DNA of 57,869 nucleotides. Origin: Cylindrobasidium torrendii FP15055 ss-10. Taxonomy: Eukaryota > Basidiomycota > Agaricomycetes > Agaricales > Physalacriaceae. Each line of letters opens with the position of its first letter. Position 1 is the stretch's first letter. The translations under genes and the position numbers were made by a program. Positions 11,101 through 22,838 of this stretch are shown here, in pieces. The notes beneath the pieces are model-generated. The model was not told the DNA's origin. It ran no database searches and was given only the letters and a program-made list of their open reading frames with translations. The stretch is taken from positions 1 to 57,869 of the forward strand of contig KN880584.1 of assembly GCA_000934385.1 (NCBI GenBank). The letters are read 5' to 3'.

Positions 11101-12133
11101 ATCAGAGGGAGTGGAGAGAGAAATGCAAAGAATGTGAGGGCCTTGTGCTGGTCAATTCTCGAGTGTACTCATCGCCAATGACGGCACTCACCCTCTGGAC
11201 ATTAACTGACCGCCTTTTCCAGCCGCCGTTGGCACCGTTAAAGACCTGGACAGGACGAGATGGTGGTCAAACGTACACCCGGTCTGCTTCCGTCAATTAT
11301 GTACTTCCGGCCGGCCCTCAATGCCGGAGCCGTCGATCGTCACTTCCGCCTCCGAAGTGGCACGCAAGGAAGCAAGGACCCAGGTTTAGGTTTTCGTGGG
11401 TATCTATCTCTCCAGGAACTGTCTGTTTTTCCCACACTCACTTATGTCGGAGATATATCCTAATCCACTGCTTTTGTTTACCTCTTTCTCGGCCGAACGG
11501 GCTACCGTCATTCGCGCTTCGGACTCCGTCATAATACTGCGCACAAACACGAGCAGAGAGAGACCAAAGGGAGATTTTGAGCATCAGAAAAGGTGGGCAA
11601 GAGCATCGCGATCCTCAGCCACTTGGGTGTCTTCTCTTGGGGATGTGGAGCCCAAGCGGCTGTACGCCTATATGGCTTCCGGATTTCTTTTTACGTTTGC
11701 TAGCGAACTTGAATCTTGGTGCATCCCTATTGACGCACCCACGTCAAGTTCATCTGCGTACGCCTCCGAGAAGCGTGCAGATAAGCTTAGCTACCAGAGG
11801 TCCCCTGAATCAACATCTGCTCCATTTTATAGGCAGCGCTCAATGTCACTAAACCACGATTCTCCGACTTCCAGACTCGATCTTGCGTCCCTCATCGCAG
11901 TACTAAGAGCTACAGTGCTTCTAACTCGTTCAGACGTGTACAATGTGCGCTGGAGAAGACCAAAGATATCAATGTGTATAGACAAAAATGTACAGTATCA
12001 GCGCCAGACAAGTATGCAAGTTATCGTTGTTTTAGATTCGCAAGTTTAAAATGTGGCGTGTGATGGCATCAGAATGGTTTACCGATCAATTATGATTATC
12101 CAGGTCTCCGAAGTCTTAACCATTACCATCCTT
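11101..12133. other. Intergenic, no gene recognised
   Basis: About 1 kb between divergently transcribed genes, which should hold both promoters. Its overlapping frames (for example about 11.4-12.05 kb) have no recognisable family, splice logic or codon pattern. The last 90 bp is copied again near 14.31 kb. Confidence 0.4.
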
Positions 12134-14201
12134 ATGGATTCCAGATCGCTTCGCGCCTTGCAGGTACCTACGCATATCCAAGTTCATTTTCCAATTGCTG
12201 AATGCAATAGGACTCAGCGCAATCTGGGTCGTTGGCTGCCATCCAACGCCTCGCAGAGAAGGTCGTACGCAAGCGCGTTGCCTACATCCATGTCCACGAA
12301 ACGCTCGTCCAGGCCGCAAGAAGTGGATCTCAGGGAGTTGATATGGCGTCCTTGGACACGTTTAACTTTCCTGCCATCGTGGCATGCTTGAGCGCGTTCT
12401 CCGTTGCACTCTGTGACTGGGATTTGATGGGCGAATATTTCAGTGCGGACGACCATAGAGGTCCAGAGCTTTGGGATGTTATCCTTCAAAGCTGCGAATT
12501 TCTCATCACTCGTGGCCAACTCTTGGACAACCCTGAGTGCCGCAATCCTAGCCCAGAGCTCGCAGTTGCGATAGAGGGTGTTCTATGCGCTGCCTTGTCG
12601 CCACCAACGTACTTCCGAATGGAGCTCATGGCAAACTACATCAGATCCGGTGTCGAAGTGCACAACACGCGCCTTATTGCCTTCGCACGTAGCATCGGTC
12701 GCCTCTGGTGTCGCTACAGTGTCTCAGACGACTTGCACCAACCGGATCGCTTTGCCTATGCACTCTCAAGGGTACTGGTTTCATTCGAAATTCACGAACC
12801 TCGTATTCCTATCATCGAAAACGCCTTTGATGCTGAAGGCTTTGACAACACGGCGATCGCGTTCACCAAATCTTGTGTAGCCATGCTCTCGCAACCAGAG
12901 TTTTCTTACGAGAATGCCTTTGGGATCAGCATCTTGGTGACGTTTCCAGCGTCGTGGACAGGCCACCTCGACAGCCTGCACTCCCAGAGGACAGTGTCCT
13001 GTCTCATTGTCATATTGAGGCGCATGACCTCTCACCGTGGAATATCGCACGCAAAGGCCCAGGTTGACCAGCGTCCGATATATCTGGAACAGTACACCAA
13101 TTCCTGTAAAGCTCTCCTTCGTATTTTGTGTTATTACTCGAGGATGGGATGCGAGTGGTGGGAGTACGCCCTCGATGCAGGAATCCTCCAAGTTATTTTA
13201 GCGACTGATAGGATATCTGACGCAGGGGACCTTTCTATGGGCGACCCAGCAGACATTTTTGTTTCTCTCATTGACTATCTTATTTGGCCGTACATTCGTT
13301 CTGCCGCGCTTCACCAAATTCGCTCCATTCGACACAATGGCAGCCACAAACATATTGTTGCAGGTACTTCTTTGGATCGGGGTTGGCGTCTGCTAGAAGC
13401 GAAAGCTCTTGGATTTAATGATCACAAAGAGTTCAAAAAGGCTTGCTTAAGCCGTTGTGGTAACCTCGTCTCGGTGAGCGCTTCTCTGAAGAAAGCGATG
13501 CAGAATCGCAATTGACGTCTTGGCCAGTGTCCGTCAAAATCAGGTGGCGTTATTCCAGATCAGCACTCAAAGCCGCTGAAGAAATGCGGTGGATGTGAAC
13601 ATTGGGCATATTGTTCGCGTCAATGCCAACGTGTGCACTGGGACTCTGGCCATAAAGACTACTGTACAGCCCATGTACATCATCGCGAGGGTAGATTCTT
13701 CTCTACTCCCAGTCTATTTAAACCCGACTAAATTTTGCACCAGCGTCCCTATATCTTGGGCCCGTTGGACCTCAAGGTCGTCGTGACATCTCAGAGTTTC
13801 TTCATTACATGGCCTGGCGCGACCTACGCACCCACGCATACGCGGTCAAGGATATCCTGGATAAACACCCATTCAAATCGGAACACTTTGGCAAACTTCC
13901 TGTTCTCGCTCTCGATTACCGCAGATATGTCTCTGATGGAGCTGTCACGGTCGGCGTTCTTTCTTGGGCTGATATCCTTGAATGGCGGTCCCCTGAACTC
14001 GAAAATTACGGGTCCCACTGGTGGAGATGGGTCGAACAAGTTCGTTCAGTGGCGGAACATGAAGCCGAGTCTCCCGCGGTTCTCATCCTTGCGCCGTATA
14101 TGGATGGCGAAGGACCTATCGTTCCCAAGACGCTTGTGCCGTACACGCAACTTACACCGCCGAATTGGCTGCAACGCATCCAGGTATCGAAGCCGTATTA
14201 A
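12134..14201 (+). CDS. MYND zinc-finger protein, paralog 2
   Basis: Same architecture as the gene at 4.8 kb. Exon 1 (12134-12163, MDSRSLRALQ) ends at a normal GTACCT donor. Exon 2 (12211-13473) encodes the helical N-terminal region. Exon 3 (13564-13690) carries the MYND finger CGGCEHWAYCSRQCQRVHW followed by GHKDYC. Exon 4 (13795-14201) carries the C-terminal domain (MAWRDLRTHAY, PVLALDYRRYV). The intron positions match paralog 1, supporting a common origin. The first zinc-ligand pair is less clear than in paralog 1 (SRCGNLVS), so metal binding by the first site is uncertain. Its function is unknown beyond likely protein-protein contacts. Confidence 0.8.
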
Positions 14202-14311
14202 TTGCCGATTCAGAGTAGAAGTAGAGTACAACTTCCACCATCACATTGTTTCGTTACAGTCCGTGTGCGCGTGAAAGCGCAGTGTTTAGTCGCTCGTCGG
14301 CTGTTCGATAG

Positions 14312-14622
14312 TTAAAATGTGGCGTGTGATGGCATCAGAATATCGATCAACCAGGTCTTGAAAGCCATCACCTTTATGGATTCCAGATCGTTGCGCGCCT
14401 TGCAGGTACCTGCTTATTTCTAAATTCATTGCCCAAATGTTGATTGCAGTAGGAGTCAGCGCAGTCTGGGTCGTTGGCTGCCATCCAACGCATCGCAGAG
14501 CAGGTCGTACGCAAGCGCGTTCCCTACATCCATGTCCACGAAACGCTTGTCCAGGCCGCAAGAAGTGGATCACAGGGAGGCGATATAACATCCTTAGACG
14601 CGTATAACTTCCCTGCCATTTT
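14312..14622 (+). pseudogene. Copied 5' fragment of MYND paralog 2
   Basis: About 310 bp nearly repeats 12047-12380. It includes the upstream sequence (AAAATGTGGCGTGTGATGGC), the initiator ATG with MDSRSLRALQ at 14376, intron 1, and the first part of exon 2 (LAAIQRIAEQVVRKRV). Similarity stops abruptly after the codons for NFPAI, and no MYND finger follows. It is a truncated duplicate lying 110 bp past its parent's stop. Confidence 0.75.
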
Positions 14623-15333
14623 GGACCTAAGTCCATGTCCTGTATCCTCCAGAACCGCGGATTGATGACTCGTACGTCTCTTGTTTGCGAACGACACATT
14701 TTAGTCACCTTCATTCAACAGTGGGACGAGGCAATCTACTCGTTCAGCTCCCTGGCCGCTTGTGCAACTACAAGTCGAAGCGGCGTGTGCAAACAGCAAC
14801 CTGAAGAAGACGATTATCGGCGACGAGGCGGTTGCCTTCACCTCGAACACTATCGCAAACTGGGAGAACCCGTACATTAATGTGCGTTATACAACGGTCT
14901 GTCCTCGTGCGTCCGCCTGACAATCTTCTTAGTTCCAGCCTGAGAACAAGCTCCTTCTGAAAGAGACAAAGGGCGATTTCTTATTATGATTGTATGTATA
15001 AAATAGCGTTGTATGTCATTTAGGACTTGGCCGACGTGCAGTTTTGCGAATCGCCGGTAATGTCACGTGCTCGTGCCTCCTGATAGCATCAAATCTCCTT
15101 CTCTCTCTCTCTCTCTCTTTGTGCCATCATCGTTCAACGTTCAGAGTCGACCGCCCACTGGGTTTCTTGCAATGCTTTTGCTTCGAACCTGAATTCGGAT
15201 TTGAAAATGGCCAAATCGTGTCTATTTACTTCACTGTGACCTTCTGTCCACGCGGATGACGCCGCCTTCAATTCAATACTACCTTTCGATTCACACCCGA
15301 GGCCGAACGTACTTGCTTTCTCCCTTGATCATC
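14623..15333. other. Intergenic with an unassigned coding-like patch and a (CT)n tract
   Basis: At 14785-14990 there is a coding-like patch. It reads IIGDEAVAFTSNTIANWEN, then a GTGCGT donor and a CTTAG acceptor, then PENKLLLKETKGDFLL and a stop. It could be the last exons of a gene relic of unknown family, but no start or body is evident. A CT dinucleotide run lies at about 15100-15118, within the presumed promoter of the next gene. Confidence 0.3.
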
Positions 15334-17100
15334 ATGAATCGCATCGGCGACGAGGTGGTCACCCAGCAGCCGCTCACGTACACCTCGAAGTTCTCAATCC
15401 TACAGAGCAAGTTCGATGGCGACAAGTCGACGGTTACAGTTGGGTATAGAAGTGTGCGGTGCGGCCTGGGATGGTCTTTCATCCTCAGACGTGTCACCAC
15501 CTCAGCTCCGGCCAGTGATCTAAGCACAAGGGCTGTTTACCATCGTTCCTCGAGCGCCGTGAAGCAAACAACCACGTGCATGAACATTCTGCTAGACATC
15601 GAAAGCTGGGTCGTATCACTTGCAGGCAGTCTCAGGATCGCAGCCGTGTCGGGCGAGCTTAATATTCCTGGCCTCGGACAATGCAAATTCCGCAAGACGG
15701 GCGATGAGCTGAGCAGTAGCTCGCCGATAATACTTGGCAGTTTCGATTATCCATCTAGTGCTACACGACCGACCTCTATAGTGTTTGATCGAGATGTGGA
15801 ACCAGAACAACCAAAGCTCGTCGTTCTTTCCACTTCTGTGCAAGTTGGCCAGTCTTTGCGTCCGCAGCCAGAAAAGTTCCATTCGCGTGTGGTCCCCGCG
15901 CTGGCAAAGAGCATCACGACCGGTCAGCTCGCAGACACCAAGGTATATCTGTACACTCGCCATTCCGGCGAGAAATCCGCATGCATGCCACTGCCTTCGT
16001 ATTTGAACTCGGCGATTGTGTTTGAATTTGGGTGTAGCGATCTGAATGATCTTTGTGAGTCGGTACCGTCCTACGCCTTGCTCACTGACAGCGTTGGGCG
16101 CGAGCAGTGACTGCCGAAGGCTTTAAGGATACGGCCAAGGTCGCCATTGACATTCACAAACTGGAGGAAGAAGATCAAAGTGTCGATACTTACGACTATA
16201 ATAGCGACAGTGACTTAGAGGAAGAGGGCGAATATGGTCTTTCTGCGTGCGTAGTCAAGAATGATTGCGATGAATATTTTGCTGAACATGACCCAGGTCT
16301 CATCCGGTCGAGGATGATACTGAGGCACAAGTCGTCCTTGGGGATTCAGACATCGCAGATTCAAAGCAAAACGACGTCCCACGGCAGCTCGATGATCTAC
16401 TTCAGTACGGTCGTTTTCTGCTCAATCTCACCATGAAGCTAATGATTCATTATCAAGGGAGGTCCCAGCCAGCACTCGAACGAAGTTCCTGCGAGTTGGT
16501 CGTGTACTGGTCATCCGCAACACGGCTCTAAGGACGTACGTGGAAACACTTAGTACAAACACATAATCCAACAACACAGCAGCTGGAACGCTCTCGTTCG
16601 TTACCTATACTTCAACGATGTGACCTTTGCGCCGCTCAAATCGAGTTTTTTGAAAACTGCGGAGATTCGAAAGCGATTCGACGACAAGGATTCTTGTTCG
16701 CCCAAGTCGATGTATAGATTAGCGGATAGGGTGAGCTTTGTTTCTTATGCCTCGTTCTCAACTGCTGATGCATCCTTGAACAGCTTGGCATAAACGAATT
16801 AAAGCAGCTTGCGCTAGCGAACATCAATTCGCAGATGAACGCACAAAACATCACGCGGGAAACTTTCTCGCTGTTCTCCTCCTGGTGAGACTATCATTGG
16901 GCTCAATGAACGGCACTCACATCGTTCTATTGTCAAGGTACCCACCAATTTTAGACGCGCAGACACAGACCTTTCTCAAGCTCTGTAGTCAAAAGTCTGT
17001 GCGGGATGAGGTCGTAACCAATATGGTGGCATCGCTTCCCTCGGAGCAACAGTTCTTGACGCATGCTGTTCGAAAGCTCCTGGAGAAAGCTCGAGTCTAA
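15334..17100 (+). CDS. BTB-like protein with MATH-like N-terminus, paralog A
   Basis: One of four related genes in the window. The N-terminal half begins MNRIGDEVVTQQPLTYTSKF and has the MATH-like patch CGLGWSFILRR. An acidic linker follows (TYDYNSDSDLEEEGEYG). The C-terminal part is the conserved agaricomycete BTB-associated segment: WNALVRYLYFNDVTFAPLKS, DSCSPKSMYRLADR, LFSSWYPPILDAQ. An intron follows the codons for SDLNDL (GTGAGT...GAGCAG). The stretch around 16300-16450 is unresolved and needs an intron or carries a break. Proteins of this kind are candidate substrate adaptors for cullin-3 ligases by analogy with MATH-BTB proteins; that function is inferred, and the BTB core is divergent. 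Confidence 0.62.
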
Positions 17101-17378
17101 ATGGAACCTTGAATAATCTCCATCCTGTAACGAAAATGGCCGTAGTTCTAATCCATCAATCAAATTCAGAGTGTCAGTGTCAATGTCGACCCCGGTCAGT
17201 ATCCAGATTCGATTCTTGTTGCATGCTTGAAGGAGGCGAAAGTTAAGTCATAAGTCGTAGATTTTACTTATAGAAAAAGGTGTACATTTTCAATATGCGA
17301 CAGACTACGGGCTGCCAAAATATCACGCGGTAATGACGCTAACTACGCTGCTGCCAACTACGGATTCTCTGCTTCAAA

Positions 17379-17735
17379 TCATTGCGCCTTCTGAAGCTTA
17401 ACAAGCCCCGCCATCTGCACACCAGCTTTCGTGCCATCAATAACCGTGATATTGCCTTCTGCCACGCCGAGTACTCCCTTTCTTCCTGCGTTTGCACCAT
17501 CCATGACGATTCCGTCATACTTGTCTATCAGTCCGCGCGAGCAAATGTCTTCCCAACAAGCAGATGCAGTAAATACCGCCGTTGTTGTGTCTGTAATTGC
17601 GGAAGGCGCGTGGCTGGGCGCAGTGTAGAAATCGAGCAACACCTCCCATGGAATGTACGACTCGGTTAGCGATGTCTTGAGTCCTTGAGTGATAACCTCG
17701 GACGAGTTTGGAATTATGATGAGGATGCGGGACAT
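17379..17735 (-). pseudogene. Asp/Glu (hydantoin) racemase family, internally deleted
   Basis: The start at 17735 gives the family N-terminus MSRILIIIPNSSEVITQGLK, then DFYTAPSHAPSAITDTTTA, as in DCG1/hydantoin racemases. After KYDGIVM the protein jumps to GVLGVAEGNITVIDGTKAGV, which resembles the C-terminal part of the family. Roughly the middle 90 residues are therefore missing, including the ACYSxHP-type first catalytic cysteine, and the LGCAGM second cysteine reads LGVAE. At about 118 residues it is half the usual length. It is probably inactive, although the frame is open. It lies head-to-head with the D-amino-acid oxidase, 158 bp away. Confidence 0.6.
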
Positions 17736-17893
17736 TTCAACTCGAGCTCTCCAGAGTTTGTCTAGGCCAGCTGCATGTAACAGCAATTGCCCCTGGCGAA
17801 GTTGGACTTAGCCATGGCCGATCGTGCGCAATAAAGTACTCATCTGCCGGCTGACTGCCGCCAAACGCGCCAAGTTCAGTGATCTATCTTTTC

Positions 17894-19106
17894 ATGTCTT
17901 CGTCCACCATCGTCGTTGTCGGCGCCGGGGTCATTGGTCTGACCACGGCTATCCGCCTGATTGAAGCCGGCTACCATGTTGTCATCATCGCAAAAGATCT
18001 TCCTGGAGATGCTCTCACCCCAATGTACGCTTCGACCGCTGCCGGAGCTCATCATCTTTCCTTTGCCGCGGACGACGACGTGCTTCAGCGCAAGGTCGAC
18101 AAGCGGACGTTCGATGTGATGTGGGGCCAAATCCATAATCCAGCGCCGGGCGAAGAGGCAGAAGGCGCGGCACTCCGCAAGCTCACCCAAGTCGAGTTCT
18201 ATGCTGAGCCTGGAGAGAAGCACATCCAGTTCTTCGAGCAACTTCCAGATTTCAGGGTTTTGGATCCTACGAGCAATGCGAATTGGAAGGTCAGCTTTAC
18301 TAGTTTAACAATGGATACGACACCATATCTCCAAGCTCTTGTCGCTCGATTTGAAGCTCTAGGCGGGGAGCTGGTACGGAAGAGTGTCTCTTCGCTGAAA
18401 GAGGCTGTCGAATTCGTCTCTTCTTTTATTCCACATCTCGATGCCGTCGAGGCGGTGGTCAACTGCACAGGCCTTGGGTCCATCTATCTCGAGGATGTCA
18501 AGGATACGACGATGTACCCTGTCCGCGGACATGTTGTCGTTCTTGACGCTCCCTGGATTAACGAGGGCAGAACACGCCAAGTGGGGTCACTGGCGGCGGC
18601 AGAGTCCGCTGGGTCCAGGGGCGGAGAGGGCGGCTCGCGAACGTACATCATCCCGAGAAAGAGCGGGCAGGTCATCATTGGGGGAACACGAGAGGTCAAC
18701 GACTGGTGAGCCTTCTCTTCGGATATCTTTCTTTCTTTCTAGTCGGTGACTACGCATGGACATGGCATTAACCTTGGCTTACAGGTCAGAAATACCCGAT
18801 CCGGCTACCGCACTCGACATCAAGATACGCGCGCTCGACCTCTTCCCAGAGCTCTCTCCGAAATACGAGGCTGCGAATCCCGTACCGCCAAAACCGGAAG
18901 ACCTCGATTCGATTGTGCTGGCGGATGTCGTGGGATTCAGGCCTGCCCGGCGGGATGGACTCAGGCTGAGCCAAGGCGAAGACATGGCGCTGCATGACGC
19001 GAGGTCAGTGAAGGTGTTCCATAACTATGGGCACTCGGGCGCGGGATGGCAAGCATCCTGGGGATGTGCGGAGGAGGTTGTCGCGCTGGTAGTGAGGAAG
19101 CGATAG
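17894..19106 (+). CDS. DAO: D-amino-acid oxidase, intact copy
   Basis: FAD enzyme oxidising D-amino acids to imino acids with release of hydrogen peroxide. Exons 17894-18705 and 18785-19106 join in frame to about 377 residues, normal for the family. The FAD dinucleotide motif is VVVGAGVIGLTTAIRLIEAG. The FAD-contacting YASTAAGAHHLSF follows. RTYIIPRKSGQVIIGGTRE carries the usual substrate-side Tyr/Arg region, and the C-terminal signature is FHNYGHSGAGWQASWGCAEE. The protein ends VVRKR, so the classical SKL-type peroxisomal signal is absent; location is uncertain. The start MSSSTIVVVGAG was preferred over an in-frame ATG at 17879. Two broken copies lie at 35.2-38.1 kb. Confidence 0.92.
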
Positions 19107-19203
19107 ATTCGTGGCCCCATGTTAACTGTCACGCTCAATCTGAGTAAAACATAGGTGCATAAGTGTATAGTTGTCATATTGTAGCATGTAACATAGTACT
19201 AAG

Positions 19204-20542
19204 TTAACGACGAGGTCGTAGACTGAACGCTCCCGGGTAGATGGTTGGCCTGTTGGCCTCTCCCTCTTCATCGAAGAAGGCGTGATTGTCAGCATCGACG
19301 ATCATCTCAAGGCATGGCTTGAAAATGCAATACGCCTGAAATGCTGCCTGAAGTTGCGTGTTCGACCATCCTTTGCGGAGGCATGGACCTTTCCTATCCG
19401 CGTCTTTCATGGACTTTGTCGGAGGGTCGGAATCCTTGTTAATTACAGAATCGTCACGGTTCTGAGTCGCATTGTCACCAGATCCTTGCTCTTCATCGCC
19501 TTCCTTGTGCGACGGGTCGTCCTTCGTCCTCTCCGCTCCATTATCTTCAGTGCTGTCTTTTCCCTCACTTAGGTCCACTTTTTGCACTTCAACTTCATCT
19601 TCGTCGTCTGCTATCAAATTCTCCATTGTGTCATTTGCGTCGAAAACTTCACGTTGGTGAAGGATCATGCCGGCTCTGACAGCGACAATGGGCATCAGAA
19701 GGTAAGATTCAAATTCCACTTCGGAATATGGGAACTGGTGAGGGGATAGAAGGTCACCCTTGATCTCAATAGAGCCTTTGTAACCTAGACTGACGAGCAT
19801 GAAACGAGTCTTGGGGCGGATTGAGTTTGGCGCATATTGAGGATAGACCTAGATACTTGAGATTTTTTTCCATCGTTATGTCTTTGGATGTTCTTCTTAC
19901 CTCGAAGAAGGGCTGCTCTGAATTCGATTCAATGTAATCATATAAATCCTGGAGGTCTTCCACTATCGGCAGAGGAAGTAACCTCTGCGCATCGACCTCT
20001 TGATGGACCCAGAGACTTACTGCAACATCTTTCAGTCTCATAATTTACATCACAAAATTCACGTACGCATGAGAGAGACGTAGCTCGAGTTCACGTGAAG
20101 CATGTCAACGTCCATTTTCAGGAGCGAGGCCGTGACAAATCGCTAGGCCAAAAGGTTAGCTATGTAAATCACCGATTTTTCCACGCACAAGCCAATACAG
20201 CCAGCACTTCTCCATAAAATGCGCGCGCGTCACAAAGTCCATAGCACAAATCGAAATATCCTTGTCCTCTGGAGTTCTAGTGATAGCACAGTCAGGGCCC
20301 TCGCGTTCAATAAGACGCTCCTTGCTGCTTGAAGTATCAAAGTCTGCGTTCCCATCAGCGGTCTCTGGAGTCTTGTTCCTCTTTTTACGTTTGGTGGGTT
20401 CCTTGCAGGGGTTATAGGCGAACTTCTTCCCTGGGGGGATGGCCGGTGGATTCAGCTGTAGCGCATATGTTCCCGGGGCAACATGAGCCGCACGATGTGG
20501 CTGATACCGCCGGGACATCGTGTCTCCGATGCGCAGTGGCAA
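19204..20542 (-). CDS. HNH-like fungal protein of unknown role
   Basis: Several exons are read together. Exon 1, from 20542 or 20518 (MSRRYQPHRAA), has a proline-rich then lysine-rich N-terminus and DCAITRTPEDKDI. Later exons give RAHFMEKCWLYWLVRGK, SLLKMDVDMLHVNSSYVSLM, DVAVSLWVHQEVDAQRLLPL, and VYPQYAPNSIRPKTRFM. A long acidic, low-complexity tail (about 19300-19560) ends at TAA 19204. The pattern recalls the HNH-type proteins numerous in agaricomycetes, but the catalytic histidines are not clear, so activity is doubtful. Exon borders are partly uncertain. It is convergent with DAO, 98 bp apart, and has no counterpart in the second duplicated block. Confidence 0.45.
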
Positions 20543-20796
20543 TGGTGGCGGTCAAAAGAATCTGCCTGATAGGGCCTTAGGCTTATATACTGTGTTTTGG
20601 GACTCTTTGTTATCACCACAATTAATGTTTGACAAAAAAAATGGAAGTCTGACTACATTCATCGGCCTTGTAAGTCCTTGCCACAGTTGTCGGGTGAGTC
20701 GTTGTCTTGGTCATGTGATTGTGTGCCGACGGCAAGCGCGCGGTCGTAATTGATCGATCACCCAACTTCTCTTGATCTCCTACCACGACGACCAAA

Positions 20797-22060
20797 ATGA
20801 ACTCATCTCTGCCTCTTGACTGCTTCAGCCTTTCGAATGACTTCAGCTCTCCCGTTGTTGACATGCGATACATCGACCCTTCCGCCAATGATGACAGACT
20901 TGTACGCAGTGTTTCCTACTGCATCGTGTCTGCACTGACATTTAAACACAGCTGGACCGGCTAGAGTATTTCCACGGCATGTACCGCGGAGACTCAGAAG
21001 GATATTTGCACTCGGAGCTGAACACCATCAAATGTGCGCCCAGCAATTGCTCTCATCGACAGCTACTCATTTGTTATACTAGGCAGGAAAGACTTCGCAA
21101 CCTTACTGACGGATTCAGTCAGAAACGCACGCCTGTTCATGTTCCCAAAAGAGACGATAGCCACTCTCAGAAAGCTCCAGCTCTTTACGACATCCAACTC
21201 GCAAACTTCGCTAGAATTACGGTCTTCGTTTGACAAGGTTCGTTAACACTCTTGAGGCCGAATTAGATGGTACTTACAACTACTAGGAATTCCCTCCAGG
21301 ATTTTACGAATACCGGTTCATATTTCTTGACTTCAAGCAAACAATCTACGTGCGGGACCCTACCACTGGTCGGATAACCGGGCACGATGCACCATACAAC
21401 TATCTACCAAAGGTCCAGACTACTCTCAATCCTTGCTTTTGGGCAACCAGGACATCTGGCTCCGCTGCGTCTAAGGCTATGCTCTTCAAGGGTAACAACT
21501 GCACCTCCCGCGCGTTCACATTGGGCATAACGTACAACCAACGGATCCCACTCGACTTCTTTTATCATGGCGGTCGTGCCCTTGGAGACTTCCCCCGGCG
21601 CCATATGCCTTACACTCCCCGGGAGCTCGGCGTTCCGGAGCTCCCCACTGCACGCAAACGTGCTCGTAGCGAGGTCGATTCGGACGACTGGACTGCCGTG
21701 TCTGTCATCGACGCGAACTGTGACCTTCCTGGTATCACAGCATGGCGAGAAAGTGCCACCGACACACACTCCAGTGGCTCGCGGACGCTCGTGGACGTCG
21801 AGATGGCCCCTCCTTCTGGAGACAAAGAGCCGGCTGGCGTGCTCGCTCAGGATGGCGGGTGTGGGGACCAGTGGCTCCTCGTGTTGAAGCAGCGGGCGGC
21901 GGGGGCGGCAGACAAGCTAGTCCGCAAGACATACGACAAACTCATCCGTGATGTGGATCGTGCTCGCAGTCGCCCGGTCCCTCCAGCGAAGCCGTGCAAG
22001 ACCAAGACTACGCTGCACGCTGCTGTGGTCCGCCCTGTAAAAATCCGCCGACTATACTAG
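20797..22060 (+). CDS. Orphan protein X1, DAO-linked
   Basis: Four exons: 20797-20901, 20952-21033, 21083-21237 and 21287-22060, all GT-AG and in frame. I do not recognise the family. Visible features are MNSSLPLDCFSLSNDFSSP at the start, LDRLEYFHGMYRGDSEGYL, KDFATLLTDSVRNARLF, PPGFYEYRFIFLDF, and RIPLDFFYHGGRALGDFP. The C-terminal half is hydrophilic, with a nuclear-signal-like RKRAR. The C-terminus is helical and basic (KLVRKTYDKLIRDV, then VRPVKIRRLY). There is no signal peptide or membrane segment. It may be a distant relative of the neighbouring HNH-like gene. A close copy, X2, lies at 36.0-37.3 kb. Confidence 0.65.
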
Positions 22061-22838
22061 ATCTCATGAAGTCGATCTCTCTCCCCCCGGAGGCATGTAA
22101 CAAGATGGCGTCGTGTCCGCAGTTGAGAAGACTCCTGCGGCATTGATGCTGAGCTGTTCGCTGAATGGATGGGTCGGGTTGGCGTTGCGATGGGCCTTCC
22201 GGGCGTACGCATTGTACTTCATTACTCGCGCGCCGAGTATATCTCGGGCCATTCGTCTACGAACCAGACAAGCGCGTCCTATATGCATACTACACCCTAC
22301 ATGTAGAGAGCATCTTCCGTTTCGCGTCTGTGTAGACATGTAGTAGCATCACAGCTCGTTGCCGCGCGTTGTACTACCATACAGTCGAGCAGGATCCAAG
22401 GGTTGAATGAGAGTCCTACGATATTCGGGCACGCGACGGAACCGCCCAAGCATCATATCCAAGCTGTATTCAAGTGCTCAGTGCTGCAAGTAAGTACTCC
22501 TGAACCTGAATCATGTGTTGAGCCAAATTATCCTTTAATCACCCGCTGCATTAACAGAGGCTTCCTAGATGCCCAAATATGGCGTGGATGTGTCGATGAG
22601 GTCCTGGCTTGACGAGTCGTCACCGAGCATTTACCAGAGCTTCTACAAGTGGTTAGTAATCACTTGAAGGACCAAGGCTGCGATTTTTAGGGCTGAGTAG
22701 TTTGGCTCATCTTCGGAATCACTTGGCAGGTCGATGCCTTCTGGCTGAAGGTACCTCATCTGCGCAAGATGTTCGGATATTTTGGCTATACTTAAGGTTG
22801 CCAGTGTACGGAGCAGAAGTCCCTCGTATCTGTATAAG
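22061..22838. other. Intergenic, partly duplicated 3' flank of X1
   Basis: The first 250 bp or so are also found after X2 (about 35783-36004), in the same position relative to the gene. The rest holds the AA9 gene promoter. No gene was recognised. Confidence 0.45.

Noticed and set aside
11396..12049. 217-codon plus-strand frame between the phosphatase and MYND paralog 2
   Set aside because: Mixed composition with no domain and no homolog in the window. Treated as intergenic.
14785..14990. Coding-like patch IIGDEAVAFTSNTIANWEN with a plausible intron
   Set aside because: Looks like exon sequence, but no start, no upstream domain and no recognisable family. Kept only as a note in the intergenic entry.
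15100..15118. CT dinucleotide run
   Set aside because: An ordinary pyrimidine microsatellite common in fungal promoters. Too short to be notable by itself.
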